Assembly: GCF_013408655.1 (NCBI RefSeq)
Contig: NZ_JACCBP010000001.1
Location: 3,472,001 to 3,536,000, forward strand
Origin: Pigmentiphaga litoralis
GTDB taxonomy: Bacteria; Pseudomonadota; Gammaproteobacteria; Burkholderiales; Burkholderiaceae_B
Length of the DNA: 64,000 nucleotides
Direction: 5' to 3'
The translations under genes and the position numbers were made by a program. The notes under the pieces are model-generated. The model did not search any database. It worked only from the letters and a program-made list of their open reading frames with translations, and had not been told where the DNA came from. Positions 56,608 to 64,000 of this stretch are shown in pieces. The stretch's first letter is position 1. Each line of letters opens with the position of its first letter.

Positions 56608-57638
56608 CGTGGGGCAAGGCTACGCGGGTGTCGTGCGTGGGCCTTGTGGCCAACGCGGGCCTTGCAGGCCGCATCGGTCTGGCCGGCCTTGCACTGCTTG
56701 CGCTGACCGGCCTGCCTGCGACCGCCGCAAGCGCCGCGCCCGACGCCTGGCCGACCCGGCCAGTGCGGCTGATCGTTCCGTATGCGCCAGGCGGGCCGAC
56801 CGACATCATCGGGCGGCTGGTGGCGCGGTTCGCGGGTGAAGCGTTGGGCCAACCCGTTGTCGTCGACAACCGTGCGGGCGCGGGCGGGACGATCGGCCTT
56901 GCGCAGGCCCTTCAGGCCCCACCCGATGGCTACACGCTTGCGCTGGTCGCCCCCGGTCCGATCGCGGGCATGCCCAACCTGATGAAGCTGCCGTATGCAC
57001 CGGATGACATTGCCTACCTGACACTGGCCGCCCGCACGCCGTCGGTCATTGTCGTGCGCAGCCAGTCGGGCATCGACAGCCTTGCCGCCCTGATCGCGCA
57101 GGCCCGGCAACGCCCCGGCACGATGAACTACGGATCGGCCGGCGCGGGCACCACGCCGCACCTGGGCGCGGAACTGTTCAAACAGGAAGCCAAGGTAGAC
57201 CTGGTGCACGTACCGTACAAGGGCGCGGCCCCTGCCTTGGCCGCGCTCATGGCGGGCGATATACAGATGATGATGGTCGATCTGCTGCCCGTGATTCCGC
57301 TGGCCGCCAGCGGCCGGCTCAAGATCCTGGCCGTGGTCAGCGACCGCCGTGTGCCCAGCCTGCCGGACGTGGCCACCACCCGAGAGCTCGGCTTGCCTGG
57401 CGTTCTGATGGACGCGAACTACGGCATCGTCGGGCCCAAGGGCATTCCTTCCGGCGTGCAGAGCCGCATCGTGGATGCCGTCCGCCGCGCAGTCGCCCGA
57501 CCCGAGATGCAGGCCGAAATGGCCAAGATTGGCGGAACCGCCCTGACGTCCACGCCAGCCGACTATCGCGACATGACGCGCGTCGAATTCGAACGATGGA
57601 AGCGGGTGGTCGACACAGGCCATCTCACCCTCAACTGA
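56604..57638 (+). CDS. Bug-family tripartite tricarboxylate-type receptor 2
   Basis: The 344-residue protein has an N-terminal hydrophobic segment (GLALLALTGLPATAASAA) and then WPTRPVRLIVPYAPGGPTDIIGRLVARF, GAGGTIGLAQAL and VPYKGAAPALAALMAGDIQ, the Bug pattern. The start overlaps the previous stop (ATGA). Ligand unknown. Confidence 0.92.
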   Translation: MTWGKATRVSCVGLVANAGLAGRIGLAGLALLALTGLPATAASAAPDAWPTRPVRLIVPYAPGGPTDIIGRLVARFAGEALGQPVVVDNRAGAGGTIGLAQALQAPPDGYTLALVAPGPIAGMPNLMKLPYAPDDIAYLTLAARTPSVIVVRSQSGIDSLAALIAQARQRPGTMNYGSAGAGTTPHLGAELFKQEAKVDLVHVPYKGAAPALAALMAGDIQMMMVDLLPVIPLAASGRLKILAVVSDRRVPSLPDVATTRELGLPGVLMDANYGIVGPKGIPSGVQSRIVDAVRRAVARPEMQAEMAKIGGTALTSTPADYRDMTRVEFERWKRVVDTGHLTLN

Positions 57639-57656
57639 CCGCCAAGGATAGGCGCC

Positions 57657-58613
57657 ATGAAACGACGAACTTTTGCGATCGCCGCCGCGTGCTCCGCCCT
57701 GCCCCTGACGTGGCGCGCGGCGCAGTCGGCCGACGCGTATCCCGCGCGGCCCGTGCTGGCGATCGTGCCCTACGCGGTGGGCGGCGCCGATACCTATCTG
57801 CGGCCCTTGCAGCCGGCGCTTGAACAGGCGCATGGCATCCGGCTCGTGATCGAATCGGTCAATGGCGCAGGCGGCACGGTGGGTGCGTCGCGCGTCAAGC
57901 GCAGCACAGCCGACGGCTACACGCTGCTGTTCTGCGGGTCGGGGTTGATGTCGATTGCGCCCAGGGTGCAGCCCGCCGCACCCGTGCTTGCGGACTTCGT
58001 TCCGATCATCAACCTTGTGACCGTGCCGTACATCATTGCCACCCGCAAGGGATCGGCAATCACCACCCTGCCTGCCCTGATCGACTTCATCAGGCAGAAG
58101 CCGGGCGCCTTGACCTATGGATCCCCCGGCATCAGCACGTCGCCGCATCTGGGCATGGAAGCGCTGGCCCGCATGCTGGGCAGCAGCGTCACGCACATTC
58201 CGTATTCGGGCATTGCCACCGCCATCCAGGGTTTGCTGGGCGGACATATCGAAGCGGTGATCGGCGCGCCCAGCACGCTCATGCCGCAGATCGAGGCAAA
58301 CGCCATTCACGGGATCGCCCTGGTCGGCAAAGACCGCTTTCCGTTGGCGCCGGATATTCCGTCGCTGGCCGAGGCCGGCATCGATCTGGATGTCTCGACG
58401 CATTTCGCCGTGTATGCGCCCAGGGGCACCCCGCCCGACGTGGTGGCGACGCTGGCACGGGCGTTCCAGGACGCAGCCAGTGACCCGTCCTATACGAAGG
58501 CGATGGCAGGGGTCCGGACCCGGGTCAATCTCATGCCCGCAGACTCGCTGGCACGCGTGCTTGCCGACGAGACGGCGCGATTCGGCACGTTGATGTCCGC
58601 CATCACGACCTGA
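57657..58613 (+). CDS. Bug-family tripartite tricarboxylate-type receptor 3
   Basis: The 318-residue protein has a short twin-arginine-like start (MKRRTFAIAAACSALPLTW) and the Bug domain with YPARPVLAIVPYAVGGADTYLRPLQPAL, GAGGTVGASRVK and IPYSGIATAIQGLLGG. It is less canonical than the other two: the G-G-x-T/D loop is changed to GGADTYLRP. It is 18 bases after receptor 2 and 15 before the amidohydrolase. Confidence 0.88.
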   Translation: MKRRTFAIAAACSALPLTWRAAQSADAYPARPVLAIVPYAVGGADTYLRPLQPALEQAHGIRLVIESVNGAGGTVGASRVKRSTADGYTLLFCGSGLMSIAPRVQPAAPVLADFVPIINLVTVPYIIATRKGSAITTLPALIDFIRQKPGALTYGSPGISTSPHLGMEALARMLGSSVTHIPYSGIATAIQGLLGGHIEAVIGAPSTLMPQIEANAIHGIALVGKDRFPLAPDIPSLAEAGIDLDVSTHFAVYAPRGTPPDVVATLARAFQDAASDPSYTKAMAGVRTRVNLMPADSLARVLADETARFGTLMSAITT

Positions 58614-58628
58614 AGGAGGCCCTGCCTG

Positions 58629-59507
58629 ATGCAATCCTTGCCCCTGTCCGCACCGCCCGGCGGATCGTTGACGTCCGCAACGACATGGCGGATCGACTGC
58701 CATGCGCACGTCTACGACCTGGCGCGCCACCCTCTGCATCACAGCAGTGGCTTTGATCTGCTGCCGAATGAAATCGGCACCGCCGATCAGTTTGCCTGCG
58801 TGCTGGACGCGCACGGTTTCAGCCATGGTGTCCTGATCAATCCGCTGGGCGGATACGGCACCGACAACACTTGCCTGACTAGCACGTTGATGCGCTTCAA
58901 GGGGCGCTTCAAAGGCGTGGCGGTCATTGCTCATGACACACCCGACGCCGATTTCCACCAGATGGCGGACGCAGGCGTGGTCGGCCTGCGGTTCAACCTG
59001 AACTTTCCAGCCAGCCCGTCGCTGTTCGTTCCCGAGGCACAGCGTTCGCTGGCCATCGCACGCGAACTGGGCTGGTTCGCACAGGTGCACTATGAAGGCG
59101 ACACCCTGATCGACGCGTTGCCGGTATTGCGCCGCGCGCGCGTGCCTGTCGTGATCGATCATTGCGGCCGCCCCGACCTGTCCGCCGGCCTGGACCAGCC
59201 CGGCTTCAAGGCCCTGCTTGAACTGGGGCGCGAGGGTGAGGCGTTCATCAAGCTGGCCAGTGTCTTCCGGTTTTCGAAGCAGGGGTTTCCCTTCGAGGAC
59301 GTCGACCCCTATGTCCATGCGCTGATCGACGCCTTTACGCTGGACCGCTGCATCTGGGGATCGGACTGGCCTTATCTGCACGCCCCCCAGCGCACCGATC
59401 ACGCCACGTTGCTGCAGGCCGTGCACCGCTGGCTGCCCGATGACGCCGACCGCCGTAAAGTATTGGGTGAGACCCCGGCGAGGCTGTTCGGCTTCGCGCT
59501 TCGCTGA
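58629..59507 (+). CDS. Amidohydrolase family protein (LigI-like) 2
   Basis: The 292-residue hydrolase has RIDCHAHVYDL (HxH), QVHYEGD, VIDHCGRPDLS and WGSDWPYLHA (Asp), the same order as amidohydrolase 1 at 51170-51997. The two are clearly paralogues but differ in loops (here a FDLLPNEIGTADQF segment). A lactonase or decarboxylase role is inferred. AAGGAGG precedes the ATG. Tandem 17-base repeats follow the stop. Confidence 0.9.
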   Translation: MQSLPLSAPPGGSLTSATTWRIDCHAHVYDLARHPLHHSSGFDLLPNEIGTADQFACVLDAHGFSHGVLINPLGGYGTDNTCLTSTLMRFKGRFKGVAVIAHDTPDADFHQMADAGVVGLRFNLNFPASPSLFVPEAQRSLAIARELGWFAQVHYEGDTLIDALPVLRRARVPVVIDHCGRPDLSAGLDQPGFKALLELGREGEAFIKLASVFRFSKQGFPFEDVDPYVHALIDAFTLDRCIWGSDWPYLHAPQRTDHATLLQAVHRWLPDDADRRKVLGETPARLFGFALR

Positions 59508-59539
59508 CGTTTTTTCGATCCGTCTGCTTGGCTGATCTC

Positions 59540-59607
59540 GCCCCCATCTGATGCTTGCCCCTATCTGATGCTTGCCCCCATCTGATTCTTGCCCTTATTT
59601 GATCCGT
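59540..59607 (+). repeat. Four 17-bp degenerate tandem repeats
   Basis: The units are GCCCCCATCTGATGCTT (59540-59556), GCCCCTATCTGATGCTT (59557-59573), GCCCCCATCTGATTCTT (59574-59590) and GCCCTTATTTGATCCGT (59591-59607). They lie between the amidohydrolase stop and the bicupin-like gene. Units 1-3 differ by one or two bases and the last is more diverged. No open frame uses them convincingly. Confidence 0.85.
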
Positions 59608-59637
59608 ACCCTTTTCCATTTTCCGACCAGGACCACC

Positions 59638-60522
59638 ATGCCCCCATCAACGCGCGATGCAGTCCGTCAACCCAGCTTGTTGGACCCGACCCTCAATGGG
59701 GCTGCTTCGACTGCAGCCATCACCAACGGCATAGGGCAATGGACCGGCCGCGGCCAGAACTTCGCCGTCAACTGGACTCGTGCCGGTACAAAGAGCGATC
59801 AGACACACATCGATTCGACGTTCGAGACCATGGTGCTGGTGCTTGACGCCCCCGTGGCGATCGCTGGCGAAGGCCAACATGTCGAAGCGCCGCCGCGCAG
59901 CATTTGCCTGCTGCCGCCCGGAAGCTGGCAGTTTCAGCTCGCTGCCGGGGCAACCTGTGTCGTGCTGTCGTCATTGGCCGCCGGCCAGAACGCCGGCGCC
60001 CTGAACGAAGACGCCTACGCCGACCCGGATCCGCGCATCGCTCCCGTCGGCCCACCCTACCGGCCCGTTCGCGATGCCGACCGGATTCGCATCCTGGCCA
60101 TCGACCAGGTATCCGCATCGCCCGACAAGCCCCGTCTGAAAATGCTGCAGAGCGCCACGCTGTCGATCAATTGGGTCGAGTACGACGGCCCACGCAACCG
60201 GAACGCGCTCAGCCCGCATTCGCACACGTCGTTCGAGCAGGGATCGCTGGCCCTGGCCGGCGACTTCGAGCATCACCTGCGGGTGGAATGGGGACCGGAT
60301 GCGGATGCGTGGCAGGACGACCGCCACGAGAAGCTCGGGTCGCCGTCGTTGATGGTGGTGCCGGTGCAGATCATCCACACCAGCGAAGGCGTGGGGCCGG
60401 GCAGGCATCTGCTGATCGATGTGTTTTCGCCGCCGCGCGCCGACTTCATCGCGAACGGGTGGGTGGCCAATTCGGGCGACTACGCCGCGCCTGGCACCGC
60501 ATCTGGCGCTCAAACGCCCTGA
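59638..60522 (+). CDS. Cupin-like protein, probably bicupin
   Basis: The 294-residue protein has two beta-rich halves. The second carries HSHTSFEQGSLALAGDFEHHLRVEW and PVQIIHTSEGVGPGRHLLIDVF, resembling cupin motifs. The first (FETMVLVLDAPVAIAG...LPPGSWQFQL) lacks the histidines. No exact family is recognised. The ATG at 59638 follows AGGA. It is the last gene of the plus-strand catabolic cluster and convergent with IclR 2. Confidence 0.65.
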   Translation: MPPSTRDAVRQPSLLDPTLNGAASTAAITNGIGQWTGRGQNFAVNWTRAGTKSDQTHIDSTFETMVLVLDAPVAIAGEGQHVEAPPRSICLLPPGSWQFQLAAGATCVVLSSLAAGQNAGALNEDAYADPDPRIAPVGPPYRPVRDADRIRILAIDQVSASPDKPRLKMLQSATLSINWVEYDGPRNRNALSPHSHTSFEQGSLALAGDFEHHLRVEWGPDADAWQDDRHEKLGSPSLMVVPVQIIHTSEGVGPGRHLLIDVFSPPRADFIANGWVANSGDYAAPGTASGAQTP

Positions 60523-60561
60523 CTTACGCCGCCTGACGCACGCCGAGGCGGCCGCGGGCCA

Positions 60562-61347
60562 TCACGCGCCGTCGGACTGCCCCGGCGCCGTCAACGCCGC
60601 CTTGGCCTCGGCCGCCACATCCTGCAGCAGGCCCAGGTACCGCTTCACGCCTTCCTCGTCACTCATGGTCGACGTGAACCACGTAATGCCGATGCTGCCG
60701 ACCACGCCCTGCCCGTCGAACAGCGGCAATGCCAGCGTCTTGGACACCGGCCGCACCTTGGGATCACGCAGCGCGTAGCCTTGCCGGCGGATCAATTCCA
60801 GCGTCGCGTCCAATGACCGCCGGTCCTGCAGCGCGGCATTTTCAGGGTTGTCGGCAACGTCGGCCATGGAAATGAGCGCTTCGCGTTCGTCCTCATCGCA
60901 GAACGCCAGATAGGCCCGCCCCAGCGCGCGCGTGAACAGGCTCAGGCGCATGTCGATGCTGTTGTGAAGCAGCGCCAGCGGTGAATTCGGAATGGTGCTG
61001 TAGCAGATCACCGCCGCGCCATTGCTGGGCACGGCCAGCGCGGCGGGCCACTTGATGGCTTCGGTGACGGCGTCCAGCAAGGGCGCCACCACTTCAACCA
61101 GGCGCGGCTGGCTGTGGTACCCGCAGGCCAGCAGTTGCACCTTGGACGTCAGCATGTAGCCGCCGGCTTTCGGGCCCCGGCGCACGTAGCCCATGCCTTC
61201 CAGGGTCTGGAGCAGGCGGACCAGCGACGGCTTGGGAATTTCGGTCTGGAAGTGCAGCTGTGCAATGCTGGACACCGGATGCCGGTTCAGGCATTCCAGC
61301 AGGGTGACGGCACGGACGACCGCTTCGACAGGGGGGAAGGAAGGCAT
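60562..61347 (-). CDS. IclR-family transcriptional regulator 2
   Basis: The 261-residue regulator has the IclR HTH (AVVRAVTLLECLNRHP...IPKPSLVRLLQTLEGMGYV) and effector domain (IKWPAALAVPSNGAAVICYSTIPNSPLALLH). It is a paralogue of IclR 1 at 50190-50996 and closes the cluster on the right. Upstream, CTATCGTCGCG and CGCGACGAGATAG (about 61404-61431) form an imperfect dyad that might be its own site. Confidence 0.92.
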   Translation of the reverse strand: MPSFPPVEAVVRAVTLLECLNRHPVSSIAQLHFQTEIPKPSLVRLLQTLEGMGYVRRGPKAGGYMLTSKVQLLACGYHSQPRLVEVVAPLLDAVTEAIKWPAALAVPSNGAAVICYSTIPNSPLALLHNSIDMRLSLFTRALGRAYLAFCDEDEREALISMADVADNPENAALQDRRSLDATLELIRRQGYALRDPKVRPVSKTLALPLFDGQGVVGSIGITWFTSTMSDEEGVKRYLGLLQDVAAEAKAALTAPGQSDGA

Positions 61348-61530
61348 GCAGGATTGGCGCAAGCCAATGCAGGGAAGAAACAAGCTCGGAGAACCCCGCC
61401 TATTCTATCGTCGCGCTGCCGCGACGAGATAGCGAATTCGCCCGTGTGCACGCGCAGGCTCGGGCGCCTGTCTTGGCCCTGTCATCGGGCGCAGGCCAAA
61501 TGACGGCACCCCATCCTCGTAGCCGCCCGC

Positions 61531-62619
61531 ATGCGCATCGTCCTCGTCACGGATGCCTGGCATCCCCAAGTCAACGGTGTGGTCCACACGTGGACCTATA
61601 TGGTCAAGACGCTGACGGCGTGGGGGCACGAAGTCATCATCGTCAGCCCCCAGGGCAGCCGCACGGTCGCCGCGCCGTCCGAGCCCGATGTGCGCCTGTG
61701 CATCGAGCCCATGCGGCACGTGCTGCGGGTGCTGGATGGCCGCCTGCCCGACTCGCTGCACATCGCCACCGAAGGTCCCCTGGGGCTGGCCGCGCGCCGG
61801 CTGGCCAGGCAACGCGGCTGGCGCTTTACCACCGGCTTTCACACCATGTTTCCCGACTATCTGAAAGCACGCATGGGCGTGCCGGTGGGCATCACCTGGA
61901 AGTTCATGAAGTGGTTCCACCAGCCGTCGCAGCGGGTGCTGGTGCCGACACCCACCGTGCGCGACCTGCTGGCGCAGCGCGGACTGGGGCAGCTGCAGGT
62001 CTGGGCGCGAGGGGTGGACACCGTGCACTTCGAGCCGGGCGAGCGCGACGCCCTGCCCTACAAGCGGCCCATCTTTCTGAGCATTGGCCGCGCCGCCAAG
62101 GAAAAGAACCTGGACGCCTTTTTGTCGCTGGACCTGCCCGGCACCAAGGTGGTGGTGGGCGGCGGACCCGACGAAGCGCGGCTGCGCAAGACCTATCCCG
62201 ACGCCGTCTTTCTTGGCAGCCAGCCGCATTCGGCCCTGGCGCCCTACTACCGGTCGGCTGACGTGTTCGTGTTTCCCAGCCGCACCGATACCTTCGGGCT
62301 GGTCATGCTGGAGTCGATCGCCTGCGGCACGCCCGTGGCGGCGTTTCCGGACGCCGCGCCGCGCGCCGTGCTGCGCCCCCGCCTGACCGGCGTGCTGTCG
62401 GACGACCTGCGGGTGGCCTGCCTGGATGCCCTCAAACTGGACCGCGCTGCCGTCCGCCAGCAGGCGCTGGGTCACAGTTGGGAACAGATTGCCCGCGAAC
62501 TGCTGCACGCCCAGGTCGCCGCCGATCCTTCGAGGCCGTTGCCCCCGCCCTGGGACAGGGCGTCGGACATGCAAGGGGCTGCAATTGCTCCCCGGACCGG
62601 CTACAATCTGGCCTCCTGA
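61531..62619 (+). CDS. GT4-family glycosyltransferase
   Basis: The 362-residue GT-B enzyme has [21 protein letters not shown] at the N-terminus and, in the C-terminal donor-binding domain, [44 protein letters not shown] (the E-x7-E region). It is closest in pattern to mannosyl/glucosyltransferases of the GT4 group, perhaps making a glycolipid. Substrate unknown. The last codons overlap the SAH riboswitch stem P1. Confidence 0.9.
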   Translation: MRIVLVTDAWHPQVNGVVHTWTYMVKTLTAWGHEVIIVSPQGSRTVAAPSEPDVRLCIEPMRHVLRVLDGRLPDSLHIATEGPLGLAARRLARQRGWRFTTGFHTMFPDYLKARMGVPVGITWKFMKWFHQPSQRVLVPTPTVRDLLAQRGLGQLQVWARGVDTVHFEPGERDALPYKRPIFLSIGRAAKEKNLDAFLSLDLPGTKVVVGGGPDEARLRKTYPDAVFLGSQPHSALAPYYRSADVFVFPSRTDTFGLVMLESIACGTPVAAFPDAAPRAVLRPRLTGVLSDDLRVACLDALKLDRAAVRQQALGHSWEQIARELLHAQVAADPSRPLPPPWDRASDMQGAAIAPRTGYNLAS

Positions 62620-62710
62620 GGAGCGTTGCGACGGGTTCATCCGCCAGGCTCAGGAATCGATCAGACCCCGGCATCCTTGCCGGTGGGGTCTGCCGCAACG
62701 GCGCTCACCC
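62615..62710 (+). promoter_or_regulatory. SAH riboswitch aptamer of ahcY
   Basis: The sequence has the conserved SAH-aptamer segments. P1 is CCTGAG (62615-62620) with CTCAGG (62649-62654). Conserved segments are GAGGAGCGTTGC, GCCAGGCTC and ACGGCGCTCACC, and the P4 pseudoknot is GAGCG (62621-62625) with CGCTC (62702-62706). A long optional hairpin, CAGACCCC/GGGGTCTG (62662-62692), sits between. In Betaproteobacteria this element turns on ahcY when SAH is high. Confidence 0.9.
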
Positions 62711-62769
62711 ATATCCTGCGACACGTGGGCGATATGGTGAGCAGATGTCGATCACCCCTGCTTCAGGGG
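62703..62769 (+). promoter_or_regulatory. Putative expression-platform helices of the SAH riboswitch
   Basis: GCTCACCCATATC (62703-62715) can pair with GATATGGTGAGC (62731-62742), leaving one C bulged. The 5' arm includes bases of the aptamer pseudoknot (GCGCTC), so the two structures exclude each other. A further hairpin, CCCCTG/CAGGGG (62755-62769), lies downstream. No T-run follows, so control may be at translation or by Rho. Confidence 0.55.
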
Positions 62770-62825
62770 CTGAACGGATGTCAGGTCACCCCTCTTTCCC
62801 GATGCGCAGGTTCATTGGAGCTTCC

Positions 62826-64000
62826 ATGAACGCTGTCCAAAACATCAAGACCAACGACTACATCATTGCCGACATCGGCCTGGCCGGCTGGGGCCGTCGC
62901 GAAATCAGCATCGCCGAAACCGAAATGCCTGGCCTGATGGCCATCCGTGACGAGTTCGCCGCGCAGCAGCCGCTCAAGGGCGCCCGCATCGCCGGCAGCC
63001 TGCACATGACCATCCAGACCGCCGTGCTGATCGAAACGCTCAAGGCCCTGGGCGCCGACGTGCGCTGGGCGTCGTGCAACATCTACTCGACCCAGGACCA
63101 TGCCGCCGCCGCCATCGCCGACAGCGGCACGCCGGTGTTCGCGGTCAAGGGCGAGTCCCTGGCCCAGTACTGGGAATACACCCACAAGATCTTCGAATGG
63201 CCGGGTGAAGGCCAGGCCAACATGATCCTGGACGATGGCGGCGACGCCACGTTGCTGCTGCACCTGGGCACGCGCGCCGAAAGCGATGCGTCCATCCTGG
63301 ACAAGCCGACCAGCGAAGAAGAAGAATTCCTGTACGCGTCGATCAAGGAACAGCTCAAGCGCGACCCGAAGTGGTATTCGACCCGCCTGGCGCAAGTGCG
63401 CGGCGTGACCGAAGAAACCACCACCGGCGTGCACCGCCTGTACCAGATGTCGCAGAAGGGCGAACTGGCGTTCGCGGCCATCAACGTGAACGATTCGGTC
63501 ACCAAGTCGAAGTTCGACAACCTGTATGGCTGCCGTGAATCGCTGGTCGACGGCATCAAGCGCGCGACCGACGTCATGATCGCCGGCAAGGTGGCCGTGA
63601 TCTGCGGCTACGGCGACGTGGGCAAGGGCTGCGCCCAGGCCATGCGTGCCCTGAGCGCGCAAGTGTGGGTGACCGAGATCGACCCGATCTGCGCCCTGCA
63701 GGCCGCGATGGAAGGCTTCAAGGTCGTGACCATGGAATATGCCGCCGACAAGGCCGACATTTTCGTGACCGCGACCGGCAATTACCACGTGATCACGCAT
63801 GAGCACGCCAAGGCCATGAAAGACCAGGCCATCGTCTGCAACATCGGCCACTTCGACAACGAAATCGATGTCGCGTCGCTCAAGCAGTACACCTGGGAAG
63901 AGATCAAGCCGCAGGTCGACCACATCATTTTCCCCGACGGCAAGCGCATCATCCTGCTCGCGCAGGGCCGCCTGGTGAACCTGGGCTGCGCCACGGGCCA
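62826..64000 (+). CDS. ahcY: Adenosylhomocysteinase (partial)
   Basis: AhcY splits S-adenosylhomocysteine into homocysteine and adenosine with bound NAD, removing the product inhibitor of methyltransferases. The first ~391 codons are in the window and the C-terminus is missing. Motifs are [65 protein letters not shown] and NAD-binding [15 protein letters not shown]. The ATG at 62826 has TTGGAG upstream. Confidence 0.96.
   Translation, partial: MNAVQNIKTNDYIIADIGLAGWGRREISIAETEMPGLMAIRDEFAAQQPLKGARIAGSLHMTIQTAVLIETLKALGADVRWASCNIYSTQDHAAAAIADSGTPVFAVKGESLAQYWEYTHKIFEWPGEGQANMILDDGGDATLLLHLGTRAESDASILDKPTSEEEEFLYASIKEQLKRDPKWYSTRLAQVRGVTEETTTGVHRLYQMSQKGELAFAAINVNDSVTKSKFDNLYGCRESLVDGIKRATDVMIAGKVAVICGYGDVGKGCAQAMRALSAQVWVTEIDPICALQAAMEGFKVVTMEYAADKADIFVTATGNYHVITHEHAKAMKDQAIVCNIGHFDNEIDVASLKQYTWEEIKPQVDHIIFPDGKRIILLAQGRLVNLGCATG

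Noticed and set aside
56586..59426. Very long open frame on the minus strand (946 codons)
   Set aside because: It covers three well-supported plus-strand genes and has a biased, low-complexity composition with no domain. It is a shadow frame of GC-rich coding DNA.

Overview
The window is GC-rich chromosomal DNA with the gene content of a betaproteobacterium in Burkholderiales, most likely Alcaligenaceae (Bordetella / Achromobacter / Pigmentiphaga type). The pointers are an SAH riboswitch before ahcY, four soluble solute receptors of the Bug or NMT1/SsuA type in one cluster, a DksA that keeps only one zinc-site cysteine, SlmA, and the dapF-DUF484-xerC block. No rRNA, tRNA, insertion sequence, prophage or CRISPR array was recognised. 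The species is not identifiable by eye.

Layout. 1-9971 is housekeeping: LOG-gpsA-secB-grxC-rhodanese (minus strand), gpmA-envC-ctp-moeB (plus), then slmA, a pyrimidine 5'-nucleotidase and argB (minus). The argB-copA gap (9972-10299) holds an ~11-bp-phased array of eight degenerate DnaA-box-like 9-mers and a CueR-type promoter. 10300-13391 is a copper operon: copA, cueR and a CusF-like protein. 13401-24177 is an accessory catabolic island. Its minus-strand operon encodes a Rieske oxygenase, a small unknown protein, two cupins, a SnoaL-like protein, PyrK-like and PyrD-like subunits, a Rieske ferredoxin and an asparaginase-like protein with an altered active site. Divergent to it are an NMT1/SsuA-type ABC importer and a TetR regulator. 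24196-34120 is core again: hslVU, a vapC remnant, dksA, a Zur/COG0523 zinc pair, rlmI, a periplasmic asparaginase, xerC, DUF484 and dapF. 34261-46036 is mixed: a NERD-UvrD helicase, a TrxR-like flavoprotein, DUF4142, a CYP152-type P450, a two-subunit molybdenum hydroxylase, a large hybrid sensor kinase and a lipid A acyltransferase. metK and a DUF1289 protein follow.

47809-61347 is a second catabolic island bracketed by two paralogous IclR regulators. It encodes a short-chain dehydrogenase and an AMP-dependent acyl ligase (minus), then two LigI-like amidohydrolases, a SnoaL-like protein, a flavin-reductase-family protein, a porin, three Bug-type receptors, an SsuA-like lipoprotein and a bicupin-like protein (plus). 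Two near-identical palindromes, one before the first amidohydrolase and one after the porin, look like operators of the IclR regulator at 50190-50996. The window ends with a glycosyltransferase and riboswitch-controlled ahcY (partial).

The genes form two stress modules (copper: copA/cueR/CusF-like; zinc: zur/COG0523), a methyl-cycle pair (metK and SAH-controlled ahcY), and two uptake-plus-degradation islands. In each island, transport or receptor genes sit beside ring-modifying or hydrolytic enzymes and a dedicated regulator. The first island, an oxygenase combined with a second PyrDK-like dehydrogenase, is the best candidate here for an undescribed pathway. Coordinates and starts were read by eye, and no similarity search was run.
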